Shown piece by piece: positions 1 to 11,200 of a stretch of DNA of 64,000 nt (its first letter is position 1; the number at the start of each line of letters is the position of its first letter). The position numbers and the translations under genes were made by a program. The stretch is from Trypanosoma brucei gambiense DAL972 (taxonomy: Eukaryota; Euglenozoa; Kinetoplastea; Trypanosomatida; Trypanosomatidae), in assembly GCF_000210295.1 (NCBI RefSeq), contig NC_026743.1:124001-188000 (forward strand), in the 5' to 3' direction. A model generated the notes under the pieces. The model was given only the letters and a program-made list of their open reading frames with translations, made no database searches and had not been told where the DNA came from.

Positions 1-1
1 G

Positions 2-133
2 CCATTTCGGCTGACGGATGAGAATATTGCGCAGGGAAACAATAACACGATTACGGAGCGGTCCGGCCATACAACTGCTGTTGTTGTTGTTGCTGAGCAG
101 GACCAACTGACGGGAAGCCGTGGGGACCTTTGA
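2..133 (+). CDS. Possible C-terminal tail of an upstream gene (partial)
   Basis: The second forward frame is open from the first base of the window for 43 codons and stops at TGA 131-133. The other two forward frames close sooner, one within 25 bases. The translated tail (beginning PFRLTDENIAQ and ending LTGSRGDL) is mixed in composition, unlike the Phe/Tyr/Lys-rich shadows produced by the T-rich spacers, and it lies on the coding strand of all the other genes. About 830 bases of spacer follow before the next gene. Too little is visible to name a family, and a chance open stretch of this length is possible. Confidence 0.4.
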   Translation, partial: PFRLTDENIAQGNNNTITERSGHTTAVVVVAEQDQLTGSRGDL

Positions 134-964
134 TGTGGTTTCGCACGATTCCGTGATTGCTGTGAAGATCGAAAATGGCACTGTGTATACTTGACGAAGC
201 ATGAGAGCACCACTAGAAGATGTTGGCAGATAACATTGACTGCCGTCATCTCTGGTGAAGAGGGGCTTAATGGGAATGATGGATGTTGCTGTGTGTAACA
301 TATGCACAGCGCGCGTGTGACTTCTGGTTTTTTTTCGGTGTTACTTATCTTTGATTGCGGCTTTTCCTTTTTAAAAAAGAATACTTTCGATACGCTGTTC
401 GTGTGTTGGTTGCGAACCACAGACTTTCTTGTTCTCTTTTTTCTTTACTAAACTCCAATAGCTATTCTTTCATTCCGTAAGAGACCTCAGCTGCAATTCA
501 CACACTGGGGGAAAAGGGGACCTTTGAGGTGGGAGATTGTGCGACTTCCACGTTACCCTTTCGTAAGAAATTGATAGATCCCTCCAGACGCGCCCCTTAC
601 CTGTAGAAATCATACACAAACCATATACGCACGCTCCGCCATTGTCTTCTAAAGAGGAGGAGAATAAACAGTTTTGACAGTTTTTCTTTCACAAGTGCTC
701 AGTGAGGTGTTTAAGAGCTGTCATTTCTGATACTAAGTAACAGTACTGTGCTGAAGGGAAAGAATACTTGGTTGCTGCAACTAAGAAGGGTGGTTGTTAC
801 CATTGACGTACACGGGAGAAGAGAGACTGTGACGTGGAACGGTACCTGAATTTCCCGGTTTGGCGACTCGTGGAGTTTCTCTGTAAGCTATTGTCGCGAT
901 ACTATACCTCGTTTTTTTCTTAGGTCCAGCAGGTGCTTCAGCAGTTCGACTATCCAGCTGAGCA
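134..964. other. Intergenic region and 5' leader of the PB1-domain gene
   Basis: No convincing coding frame. It holds T-rich tracts (for example near 330-375 and 428-447) and is presumably the 3' UTR of the upstream gene plus the splice/polyadenylation region. It ends in a strong trans-splice acceptor at 907-923. Confidence 0.6.
907..923 (+). promoter_or_regulatory. Predicted spliced-leader acceptor for the PB1-domain gene
   Basis: The pyrimidine tract CCTCGTTTTTTTCTTAG ends in AG at 922-923. The implied leader to the ATG at 965 is 41 nt and contains no ATG. This is the expected arrangement for a trypanosome trans-splice site. Confidence 0.7.
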
Positions 965-3900
965 ATGCCAAAGAAGAGTGAACCGGTCGCACCCGTCACC
1001 TCTGCGCGTTCCAGCTCACCCACTTGCAGGCCCCCTGTTCATCCAAGTTCTTTGGGGGAATGGGTAAATGATTCCGTTAATCAGGAGAATGTAAAGGGTG
1101 AGGCTGCCAACAGGTTTCATCCAGAGAGCATGCGGGGCGTAGACTCGCTTTTCTACCGACCACCTGTTCAACAGATGAAGACCCCGCCACGTGGAGGTCC
1201 TCTTGGGGAGGTAAATGCGGACCCACTCGGTGAACTTGAGGCAATACTCACGTATGTGGAGCACGTTACCGTTTCTCTCACACGGCGCGAGCGCGTCTCT
1301 CCACCACCGGAATCCTTGCGCACGCTGCATGGCTCACTTGTCACGTTCCGTCGCGCGGTAAACACGTCGGACCGTGAGAGCACAACAAGGCGGGCACTCG
1401 CTGCGGAGCTTCACGACCAAGCGGCCACTTTACTTGCGTGGATTGCAAGACTGGAGTACGTATCGATTTCACAAAGCATTTCCTTAAGGGAGCTGGAGAA
1501 GGAGGTTGGTGCATCGGCAGCAAACATCGATGCTGTACTCGATGCCATAGAGGTGCGTTACCGCAATCACGACGTGGCGGATGTACAAGAGTTCTTCATG
1601 GGGAGCAGGGAGACTTTGAAAAGCTGCCGCAGCGCCGTCAGTGATCTAGTAGGAGGCGCACGTAAGGTGCTCGTGCTGCGTCGTGCTGTGGCCTCACGAG
1701 AAGCAGTGCGTGTTAAGGAGCTGTTTGGTGAGTATTGGGGAAACAAGGGCGGGGGAGGGACAGTGCGGATTGTATGCCCGTTTGTTGATTGGGTGGAGAA
1801 GAGTTGGTTTCCTGCGATGGAAAAGTGGGAGGCGATCGTTTCGGGGGCAAAAAAGGAGGCGGAGTTGGGTGACGTTAAGGGCGCGTTCGCTCGCGCGCAG
1901 CGGCTGGCGTTGACGGAAAGCAGTATGATAGGTAAGATCATTCAACCCGGTGAGACGTTATCTGAACTCCTGCACCAGTACCTGGAGGAGCCCCTTGCAG
2001 CGGTGGAGCAATCCCTAAAACGGAGGAAGAGCCGTATGGAGGCGTTGCGGGTGGCCATGACAACCAAGGATGGGAAGAGGTTGGCGGAATGTCTCTGTGC
2101 TGTCGAGGAGTTGCGCGCTGGAAAAGAACTGTCAGCCGAAGACACTGAACTAGCGGAGAAGGCAAGGAAGCAGATTGTACATCTACAGCAGGTAGGGAAT
2201 ATAACGATGGCTTTGCGCTTGGCTGTTCAGGCGGGCGAAACGGTAACTCTCTTTCGTACAATTCATCAGGCGAATGAGCTTTTGTTGCAACTTGGCATTG
2301 TGGGTAACCCCGAGGCCGGTGAAGAGACGGTTCAGCGCTGTAATACCTTGCTTAGGGAAATGCAGAATCTTCCCTCTGGAGTGTCACTCACAGACTTCGT
2401 TGTGAAGCGTGTGAACCCTATGAAAATGAACCTTGCGCACGTGCCCTCGCACGTTTGGACGTCGGAAACAACGGCAGCGTACCAAGCGGCCTGGCAGCGG
2501 CTTGCTACCCGGGCGATGCAAGGTCTTTGTCGCTTCCAACACGAAAGTGATCCTGAATCTGATAGCGGTACTGCCCATGGTCTACACACAAGGAGCAATA
2601 GTGGGTTGAGTTGCGGGTCGCACAGCGTCAGGGGAGGCGGAAATGCGATCGCGGCGTTCACACGTACGCGGACTCAACAAACTGAGGTGGGAAATCCACA
2701 AAATGAATGGTCACATGTACAATTTGGTTCATGGGTCGAACCCGCAGCAAGCGAACGAGCACTAGCAGGAAGGGCGCGTTCCTCTGATGTGGATGGATTT
2801 AAGCTCAAGATCCACTTCGAGGCGCAGTTGCGCGTGCTGCGAATCCAAGGAACTGAAACGTGCACCTTTGATGAAGTGTATAAGAGGGTGCACGACTTGT
2901 GCACACAGCAGACGGCGCTGCATCATCGACCAGCGGGGCAGAAACTCCGGTTACGATATGAAGATGCTGAAGGAGACTGTATATCCCTGCTTACGCAGGA
3001 AGACTGGAACGTATTTATTAGTGAACAAGCACCTAGCGGACTGCGTGGTGCAAAACTAGAGATCTACTGTGACTTCCCGCCGGTACCCTCCCAAAGTACA
3101 CTCGATCGTACGCCGCTTTCAACTACTTCAAAGGACGGAGGAAGCAGCCCAACCGTTAAGAATACCCCTCAGACCACCACATCTGCGCGGTTAGCGACGG
3201 GCGGTACACAGATGAAACCGCTATTAGAGTCGGACCAAGCTAAGGGTGCCAAACCATCACGGTGTCAGAGTGCCGGCATTGCTCACCGTAGGGGAAATGG
3301 TGTTTCTAGATTAGTATCGAACAGACGAGTTTCCCATGACGATTTCCATGTTCCGAAGCAGACTCAAAAAACGCCTGCAGGCATGGGAACTTCTGCAGAT
3401 GGTGGAAAGGATGCGCTTGAGATTGGGGTCCCAAGAGACTTCGACCCAGCAGTCCACGAGAGGGAAGTGCCAAAAAGGATTGGCGCGGCACCTTCAGTGT
3501 CGTATACGCAACCTCGCGCGTTTCCTGTGAAGCAAACAACCTCCTCTGGTAACGCTATGCGTGTCTCACCTAAGGTTGGGAGGCCGTTGGGAACTGCAGC
3601 TGAAGCGAAGAAGTTACGAACTCCACCAAAGTTAGTTGGAGGTGACGTGAAAAATGCAGTGCGTGGAGCTGGACTTGCGGGGAACCTGGCGGTAGAGGAA
3701 CCGGTTGAGGCCATTGAAGCTAAGAAGTGGAAGGATGATGAGACGGGGATGGAGTCGGATGTTGTTACCTCAACTATAAGCCAAGCACGAACCCCCATTT
3801 CGCAAAGGAAAGCTCCTTCCAGGGCGGTGTCTGCCATGAAGCAAACTGTCCCTAGAAGCGCAGTAACTGGGCACCATGTCAATTCCCGCGTCAGAAACGC

Positions 3901-4216
3901 ACCCGTGGGTGGCATACCGTGCGATGCAGCAGTGGTGGAAGAGAAGCGTGAGTGGAGTGTATACCATTTTAGACCTAGTGAAATTCACCCCGTGGCGAAC
4001 GATCGGGAGGAAACACCGCCGTCAGTGGGAAGTCGTGTAAAAGGTGCTCTCGTTACAGAGCGTTTAAGCGGTTCTAGTTCCACCTCCATCCCGAATTCGA
4101 CAACAACCTTTAATGGTGGTGCCAAGAAGGCGGAAGCTCTGATTAGGTATAGACAACTACGCGAAGAAAAGCAAAGAGCTCTTAAGGCTGCTGTTCAGAA
4201 ACGAATTAGTAAGTAG
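965..4216 (+). CDS. PB1-domain protein of 1083 aa, unknown function
   Basis: Begins at the first ATG after a strong splice acceptor. Residues ~90-530 are predominantly helical and charged, with no recognised domain. Residues ~613-705 look like a PB1 (Phox/Bem1) interaction domain: the first strand carries a basic KLKIHFEAQLRVLRI stretch, and further on there is an acidic OPCA-type motif, LRYEDAEGDCISLLTQED, followed by W-N-V-F-I. The presence of both a basic first strand and an acidic motif would allow front-to-back oligomerisation. Residues ~720-1040 are low-complexity, Ser/Thr/Pro/Lys-rich and probably disordered. The protein ends in a basic helix rich in Lys, Arg and Gln. PB1 domains mediate scaffolding in kinase and autophagy complexes, but nothing here identifies a partner. 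The PB1 call is by eye; the rest is unrecognised. Confidence 0.9.
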   Translation: MPKKSEPVAPVTSARSSSPTCRPPVHPSSLGEWVNDSVNQENVKGEAANRFHPESMRGVDSLFYRPPVQQMKTPPRGGPLGEVNADPLGELEAILTYVEHVTVSLTRRERVSPPPESLRTLHGSLVTFRRAVNTSDRESTTRRALAAELHDQAATLLAWIARLEYVSISQSISLRELEKEVGASAANIDAVLDAIEVRYRNHDVADVQEFFMGSRETLKSCRSAVSDLVGGARKVLVLRRAVASREAVRVKELFGEYWGNKGGGGTVRIVCPFVDWVEKSWFPAMEKWEAIVSGAKKEAELGDVKGAFARAQRLALTESSMIGKIIQPGETLSELLHQYLEEPLAAVEQSLKRRKSRMEALRVAMTTKDGKRLAECLCAVEELRAGKELSAEDTELAEKARKQIVHLQQVGNITMALRLAVQAGETVTLFRTIHQANELLLQLGIVGNPEAGEETVQRCNTLLREMQNLPSGVSLTDFVVKRVNPMKMNLAHVPSHVWTSETTAAYQAAWQRLATRAMQGLCRFQHESDPESDSGTAHGLHTRSNSGLSCGSHSVRGGGNAIAAFTRTRTQQTEVGNPQNEWSHVQFGSWVEPAASERALAGRARSSDVDGFKLKIHFEAQLRVLRIQGTETCTFDEVYKRVHDLCTQQTALHHRPAGQKLRLRYEDAEGDCISLLTQEDWNVFISEQAPSGLRGAKLEIYCDFPPVPSQSTLDRTPLSTTSKDGGSSPTVKNTPQTTTSARLATGGTQMKPLLESDQAKGAKPSRCQSAGIAHRRGNGVSRLVSNRRVSHDDFHVPKQTQKTPAGMGTSADGGKDALEIGVPRDFDPAVHEREVPKRIGAAPSVSYTQPRAFPVKQTTSSGNAMRVSPKVGRPLGTAAEAKKLRTPPKLVGGDVKNAVRGAGLAGNLAVEEPVEAIEAKKWKDDETGMESDVVTSTISQARTPISQRKAPSRAVSAMKQTVPRSAVTGHHVNSRVRNAPVGGIPCDAAVVEEKREWSVYHFRPSEIHPVANDREETPPSVGSRVKGALVTERLSGSSSTSIPNSTTTFNGGAKKAEALIRYRQLREEKQRALKAAVQKRISK

Positions 4217-5204
4217 AGTACTTGAATGCCTTATATCGTGCTTGTACTATTTCTGATCCCCTCTGTAGCATTCACTATCATCACGTTGCAAGGTACATGT
4301 TACCCGTATGTTTGTACGAGTAATATATGTGCATTCAGATACAACCGTTGCGGATGTACCAATTGTCGACGAAAGATTTCGTTAGTAATTCTATACCATT
4401 TTTTTCCTTTTTTTTTTCGGAGTGGTGTTGGTCATGCTGTCTCTTTTTCCGTTTGTGTGTGTTGTGTATGCCTTAAAACAAGGTGTGGTGGTTTTTGTGT
4501 AAGCAGAGTGCTTTAACGCTCTCGCGTTTTCTTGTACGCGCCACTTCGGTATTTTCGTTTTGTTTGCCTTTGTTTGTTTTCCCTCTTCTCTTTTTCACTT
4601 TTTTTGTTTCAGCTATAAAAATAATTTTTTTTTTTCAATATTCCCTCACCGTTTATTGATATATGGTAGCTTCTACAATGCTTTGAAGGTTGTGAAGGGG
4701 GTTAACTAGGGGCTGCTTAAGGTTGTACGCGGAGTGATTTAAAAAAGATAATAAATTGTGAAAAGGGGGACGCGGTTGTGCGTGTCACCCCGATTTAAAG
4801 ATTTCACATACATACCACCACTTAAGGAGTGAGTACATCAGGGAAAAGGGACTCAAGCGAATTGCGGGTAAGGTGCCTCTCACGTGACGTTGTTAGATGC
4901 TGCTGGTGTCGCTACTGTTAGGATATCTACACGACCTCTCGCTATTGTTCAATTTGGTTATTTTACTTCGTTTTCTTTTGTCCGAGTTGTTGGGATTCGT
5001 TGCATTCTTCTTAACAGTGGATATTCTGTTGTATTTTTTAACTTTCCTGACGTTTTCATTAGTTTCGCTGCTTTCCTTTAAAATTTTTTTGTGCACCTGG
5101 AACGGCTAGTTTGCTCATATACATTTTTGTGACTGTAGCTGTGTTTGTCTGAAGTTCTAGCTGACACTCAACGGGGATTTTTATTGATATTGTAGAGAGA
5201 ATTC
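4217..5204. other. Intergenic region
   Basis: T-rich spacer with several long T runs (for example 4398-4417 and 4628-4636) and no supported gene. Short open stretches here encode Phe/Val/Cys-rich low-complexity peptides and are probably chance. Confidence 0.6.
5052..5109 (+). promoter_or_regulatory. Possible spliced-leader acceptor for V-ATPase subunit H
   Basis: A pyrimidine-rich stretch (5052-5090) is followed by a first AG at 5108-5109. Other AGs nearer the ATG (around 5138, 5158 and 5194) are also possible, so the exact site is uncertain. Confidence 0.35.
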
Positions 5205-6611
5205 ATGTCGTCCACGCCCGAGGTTGCGGATGCGCTCTTCCACGTGCGAAAAACGGGATTCGTAGATGAAACCATGACGCAGGTGCTTGAGCAGCTTTTT
5301 GACTGCCCGCAGCATGGAAGGGTGTTGGAGACCTATATGAGGGGAAGGCACGAGGACATCTGCATGGTGCTGATCAAAACGCTTGCAACTACGCATAATA
5401 AAAGCACTCTTGGTGTTCTGTTGCGGTTGTTTGCGGATCTCGCTCGATCGTCAACCGTAATGGGAAAGACGCTGGGACTGTGTTCATCAGTGCTGGTAGA
5501 CCAGGAAGACCCCGTTCAGATGTTCCTTTACCTCGCCACCACACACAGTCGCGACCGAATGATTTCAGACCCCACCTTGTATTTAGCTGCGACGACGTTG
5601 CGGTATGCCGATCCGAAGCTTAATGAGGAGTCGTTGGAGCGTTTCTTTGCTATTGTGAACGAGTCCCTTTCGGTTAACCCGTTACAGGTTGAAGCGGTTA
5701 GCTTTGCAGTTCATAACTGCGCGATTATGGCCCACGCGAAAGCTCTACGCCACTACTTCTTTGACAACAAACTGGTGCAGTACTTTCCGCGGCTTCTTAC
5801 TGACACCATAGGCGATGATGCAGCGAGTCTTGTTCAGTTGACATACGAGGTGCTGGTTGTGACGTGGTTACTCTCCTATGAGGTTGACGGGGTCGTCTCC
5901 CTGCAGGAACACAAGATGTTGCCACATATTCACCGTGTTATACAACGTATGCAAAAAGAGAAATGTGTCCGCGTCGCGTTGATGGTCCTTTGGAATTTCG
6001 TGCAGGCGGAGCGCCAGTACATGGACGCAGTGACCAATCCTTCCGACGCCACATGGGTTTCGGACGAAATATTTAAACTTGCGCGAGTGAATGGAGGAAA
6101 GGGTCCCTCCTTTATTGCTGAGATGGTGGGTGTTGGCATGTTGAAGACGCTAACTCAGCTTGCTCGCCGTAAGTTTGGTGACGAGGATATAAGTGAACTC
6201 ATACAAGACTTGCTGAATGTGCTTGAAAACAGCATGGAAACCTTAACTAGCTTCTCGGAATACCGTGGTGAAGTACTTAGCGGGTCTCTTGAGTGGACTC
6301 CAGTGCACACCTGTGCGAAATTTTGGCAGAGCAATATTATGCAGTTTGAGAAAAACGGCTATGAGGTGCTGGAGGCATTGGGTAATATAATTATGAATTC
6401 CACCAACAGCCTTACTCTCGCTGTTGCATGCCATGACATTGGTGAGATTGTCCGGCATCACCCAACAGGCCGTGCGCTGCTGCAGTTACCGCAGTTGGAA
6501 GGTGTCATGGCTCGTGTTATGGAGCTGATGTCACACGAGACTCCTGAGGTAGCCAAAAATGCCCTTCTCTCAGTACAGAAGATTATGGTTCAACGGTGGG
6601 AGTGCATTTAA
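5205..6611 (+). CDS. V-type proton ATPase subunit H
   Basis: A 468-aa all-helical ARM/HEAT-type protein. It matches the family best at the C-terminus, where residues ~374-468 follow the subunit H pattern: FWQSNIMQFEKNGYEVLEAL, then LAVACHDIGEIVRHHPTGR, then MSHETPEVAKNALLSVQKIM and a closing Q-R-W-E. In other eukaryotes this segment reads H-D-x-G-E-x-V-R-x-x-P, then N-A-L-L-A-V-Q-K-x-M-x-x-x-W-E. Subunit H (yeast Vma13) sits on the cytosolic V1 sector, is needed for ATP-driven proton pumping, and inhibits free V1. In trypanosomes it should act on acidocalcisomes, lysosome and endosomes. The length is close to the usual 440-480 aa. The start is the first in-frame ATG. No other V-ATPase subunit is adjacent, as is normal in trypanosomatid gene arrays. 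Confidence 0.92.
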   Translation: MSSTPEVADALFHVRKTGFVDETMTQVLEQLFDCPQHGRVLETYMRGRHEDICMVLIKTLATTHNKSTLGVLLRLFADLARSSTVMGKTLGLCSSVLVDQEDPVQMFLYLATTHSRDRMISDPTLYLAATTLRYADPKLNEESLERFFAIVNESLSVNPLQVEAVSFAVHNCAIMAHAKALRHYFFDNKLVQYFPRLLTDTIGDDAASLVQLTYEVLVVTWLLSYEVDGVVSLQEHKMLPHIHRVIQRMQKEKCVRVALMVLWNFVQAERQYMDAVTNPSDATWVSDEIFKLARVNGGKGPSFIAEMVGVGMLKTLTQLARRKFGDEDISELIQDLLNVLENSMETLTSFSEYRGEVLSGSLEWTPVHTCAKFWQSNIMQFEKNGYEVLEALGNIIMNSTNSLTLAVACHDIGEIVRHHPTGRALLQLPQLEGVMARVMELMSHETPEVAKNALLSVQKIMVQRWECI

Positions 6612-8277
6612 ATTCGGTTCCACGGGGGTTTGGAGGTGGGCAAGGAAAGTTCACGTAAGGGATGAAAATAAGACCCACCGGGGATTGAAGGTATATGGCT
6701 TCGTTTGGTGGTGCAGCGATATTTATGAAGTTGTGATGTGGAAGGGGAGCGCCGGTATACATATATGATATGTATACAAAAGCGTATATATATGTGTGTG
6801 TCCCTTCTATTTTCTTTCACAACTGAAGACTCTCTTAACGCTCTTTTTTTGGTGTGATTCGTCCTCCTCCTTCACTCAGTGGTGTGCTAATGAGGGATGG
6901 AGGCGGTCCTACGTGTGTATTCTTTGCTATTGTTTCATGCTTAACGAAATTTTCATTGGAGGCGCCATAGTTGTTTCCGCCATTGCCCATTTTAGGTACT
7001 TTTGGTGCATGTCTTTGCTGAATTTAGGAGTAAGTTACAGAACACCCCAACAAAAAGAGGGGTAAAACATTGGGTAGTATTTTTAAAAAGCAGTCGGCGG
7101 TTGTGTTTTGTTTTGTTTTCGGTCCCGTCCCATCACTCCAGAAACATCGATTTGCCGCGAAGTGGGAGAGGGGGAAAGTATATGCATCCATTTTTTTTTT
7201 TTTTTGAGCTTCTCCCTCGACCTTCGCCTGATGTCGTTTTGGTTTGCTCATGTGGTGTAAGATAACATTTGTTCCAACGAATTGCCCCCTTGTTCATGCG
7301 CGCACACTCCCATATTATAATTTGCTTTTGTGGCAAGTTGATTCACCGATGTAGTGCTGAGTGCTGACCCTGAAACGCAGTTCCTGAAGCATACCTTACA
7401 GCCTTTCTTTCCCCTTTTTGTTAGTATTTTCTGGTATCCACTGGAAGAAAAGGGAAGATTTAGCTGAAATATTAGGTTTTAATACTAGAGCCGATGTGGG
7501 CATGCATTTGAGCATTGTGTAGTTTCCAAGCTTGGAGGGCGGCCTTTATGAGTGTTCTGTTGTATAACAGCTATGTTTTCCCTCTTCCGTCGGTTATGCC
7601 TCTTATGTTGGGCTTCCCCTCTTGCTCTCTCTCTCTCTATCTCTCTCTCATCGGATATTGCGCCCATATTTCTAATGTGATCAGGGTAGCAGTGAGGAGT
7701 TGTAAAACAACGGTTGCACGTTTCCTTGAACATCTGCGTACCAACGTTAGCCAACTTATCATGTTAAAACTCCTTGCGGTAACCGATATTCCTTGACACG
7801 TTTTTTTTTTCAGAAATTCCCTCTCTTTTCCAGCAAGTGTGCGGTTTGTTGGTTTCGTATATGTTGTTATAATGGCGCTTAGTTTCTTCCACGTCATGTG
7901 CCCTTGACTCCGGGAGCGAATAGGGCGCCAAAGATTTGATGCGGGTACATTTTAAGTAAACATATCACTAATGCTACGGAGAAAAAGCCGAGGGCCATTT
8001 ATAGGGAGTATTCGTGTCTTCATGCAAAACAGGTATCAGCTGTGGTCGATTTAATCACCATGTTTACTGAACTTGGCATATTGTTACATGTTTTTTTTTT
8101 TTTTGCGAACAGCACGCTCATGTCACTATTTACGGCCCCAGGTAGCGGTGCGCCCTTGACATTAGTTTCTGAAGCACCAGTCTTCTTACTATCTTACTCC
8201 TCTTCCTTTTGCTTCCTTTTTCCTTTTTATAACAATCAAAATATAGGAAAAGTCGAACCTGAGGACACGAACGTGGG
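6612..8277. other. Intergenic region, 1.67 kb
   Basis: No supported gene. It contains an AT-rich stretch near 6760-6800, a T run at 7190-7205, a CT repeat near 7625-7650 and T runs at 7801-7810 and 8092-8104. Small open frames here lack ATG starts or are low complexity. It ends in a long pyrimidine tract that serves SMC4. Confidence 0.6.
8183..8246 (+). promoter_or_regulatory. Predicted spliced-leader acceptor for SMC4
   Basis: A long C/T tract (roughly 8183-8230) is followed by the first AG at 8245-8246. The implied leader is 31 nt and free of ATG. Confidence 0.7.
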
Positions 8278-11200
8278 ATGAGCTGTGAAAGCAACGGAGA
8301 TATTGCTCAACCAGTGGTAGAAAAGGTTTCGAGACTGATAATACGTGACATTGACGTAGAGAATTTCAAATCGTACGCGGGAAAGCACCGCATCGGACCG
8401 TTTCATAAGACATTTGCGACGGTTGTTGGACCTAATGGCTCCGGAAAGTCTAACGTTATTGATGCAATGCTCTTCGTGTTTGGAAAGAATGCGAGGAAGA
8501 TCCGTTTGGAGAAACTCTCTGAACTTATTCATACCTCTGCGGCGCATCCAAATTTCACATATGCCTCAGTAACAGTGCATTTTGTACGCTTACGCGAGAG
8601 TGCAGAACAGCAACGGGACCCGAACCAACGTGAGGAAATCCCAAACAGTGTACTTTCCATTAAGAGGGAGGTGTATAAAACCGGTGCCTCTCAATATTTC
8701 ATTCAAGGCACCAGAACAACGCAACGGGAGGTCGTGGAGACGCTCATCAAAGAGGGTGTAGACCTGGAACACAACCGGTTTCTTATTCTTCAAGGTGAAG
8801 TGGAGCAAATTGCACTCATGAAACCTAAAGCAGAGCGTGAGGGTGAGGAGGGTTTACTTGAGTACCTTGATGACCTTATAGGAACTAACGACTTTGCACA
8901 GTGCATATCAGAGGCGACACGGGAAGCGGAAGCGGCGCAACAACAGCGTTTAGACGCCTTGGATCGCGAGCGTAAGCTACGCGCTGAACGGGAGGCGCTA
9001 GACTCCGCCAAGAATAGTGCGATAGAATTCGTCAAGAAAGACAATTTACAACAAAAGACGTTGATTGTACTCTGCCAGCTGAGGATGCAAATTGTCGAAG
9101 AGAAGCTCGCTGAACCCCGTCGTCTTCTGAAAGAAATAGACAACCGTGTCGAAAAATTGAAGGTGACTGTGGATGAAAAAATGGCGGAGAAGTCAGCTGC
9201 TGAGGATGAGCTTCACAAACGGAAGAAAGAACTCGCTGAAGCAACGAAGGAGCGTGACGCAGCCCGTACAAAAAGAGACGTTGCTCAGAAGGAGGTGGAT
9301 CGTTTGAAATCCGGGGCCGATGAGCAGTCGAAGTCAAGGAAAGAAAAGGAAAAACAAATAAAAGATGCTGCAAGCGACATACAAAAGGCTCAACTACAAC
9401 AACAGGACGCGGATCGAGAGGCTGCCATCCATCAGCAGAATCTCAATGAAGCGCGAGAACAAGTAGAAAAACTTCAGAAAGAGTATGACGTCGCAACAGA
9501 GAGGTTTGTTAGCATCTTCACACCACTTCGCCAGGAGCTAGATAAGAAGAAGGCTGATTTTGCCCCATATGAAAAAGCTCTGGTGGAAGCAAAGGAGCAA
9601 CTTGATACGGCCCAAAACCGCTTACAATTACTTGATGTTTCGGGGACGAAGCGGCAGGAACAGTTACATAACATTGCCTCTGCGTTACAATGTAACATGC
9701 GGCGTATTGAAGAAGTGGAGAGGCTCTTGAAAGGAGCAGATCCCAATAAATACAACGCGGAGCTAAAGGGTCTTCAAGAAACCCTTGCAAAAGCAGCAGA
9801 AAAGAAACACAGCATAAATGCTTCTATACAGGATATCAAGAATTCCTTTAGCGAAGGTGAAAGCGATGATCGGGCCGTTAGATTTCTTCTTCTGCAGCGC
9901 TCACTCAAGGGCTACTATGGCACACTAAGACAACTTGGTCGCATTGATGACGCATACGATGTTGCAGCTGGTGTGGCAAGCAACGCGTGGTCTTATCACG
10001 TGGTGGAAGATCGGGAGACGGCAGCCAAAGCCCTCGAGTTGCTGCGCACGCATGACATTGGACGTGCCACAATGATTGTACTGAAGGAAATCGAACGGCA
10101 AATTGGAAACCGAATGGAAACACCCTTCACTTCACCAACCCCAAAGGCAAAGCGCTTGTTTGATCTTATTACCCCTGTCAATGACCGGTTCCGTATTGCC
10201 TTCTATCAGGCTTTGGGGAATACACTTGTGGTATCTGGTCTTACTGAGGCGCGTGAGGTGGCCTTTGGTGGTCCTCAACGTTATCGTGTCGTAACGCTTC
10301 GTGGAGAGTTGGCAGAGCCCGGTGGGTCCTTAACGGGAGGCGGTAACACGCCACGTGGGGCGGGGCTGAAGGCGGCTCGACTTCCGGTAGACAAGGAGGC
10401 GGTGCGCGCAACTCTTCAAAACTTGCAAGCAGAGCTGGTGGAAGCGGCTCAAGCCGAGTGCGACGCCCAGAGTAGAATACATGAACTACGCGAAAAGCAG
10501 CGGCACCTCAATCCTGCTCAGATATCGCAACTTCATGTGGAATTAAACACGCTTCGTGTCACCGTGGAAGCGGATTCGCAGCGCCAGGCTCGGATAGAGC
10601 GGGAAATTAGGGAGGCTTCGCAAGAGAACGAGAGGAAACGGAGGGCGCTGGAGTGTGCTGTCGAGGAAGCAGAAAGACAGCTTGGTGCCGCAGAGAAGTC
10701 TCATATCAAGCACCGTAGTGCACTGGAAGAACTCGAAAACAAAATTGACAACGTTGGTGGACTTGAATACAAGGCGCTATGCCAGAACCTGAAGACCCAA
10801 CAGGAACGGGTGGAGGCAGAAGACAAAGCCTTGCGGGAATGTCGGCGATTATCACAGCGTCTCCGTGCGACGCAAGAACGCAAAGAGCGAGATATTGCGC
10901 AATACAACGAAGATCTTAATCGCATTCTTGCTGAGTCTTCTGGTGAGTTGGAGGCGGCGCTTGTGACGGCGAAGGAAATAGCGGAGGAGGTTACGCGGGC
11001 ATTCAAAGGTGCGGAGATGAGGTTTAACGACGCCCAGTTGGCTCTGGAAGGTGCAAAGGCAGCTGTACCAGTGGCACATAAGGCTTTGGTTGAGGCTCAG
11101 AGACGGTTAGACGATGAGGACCGGTTTCGACAGATAGAAGTGGCTAAAATGGCTGATGCTTTGCAAGAGTTGGCGAAGTTTGAGCAGAAGATTGATGGTT

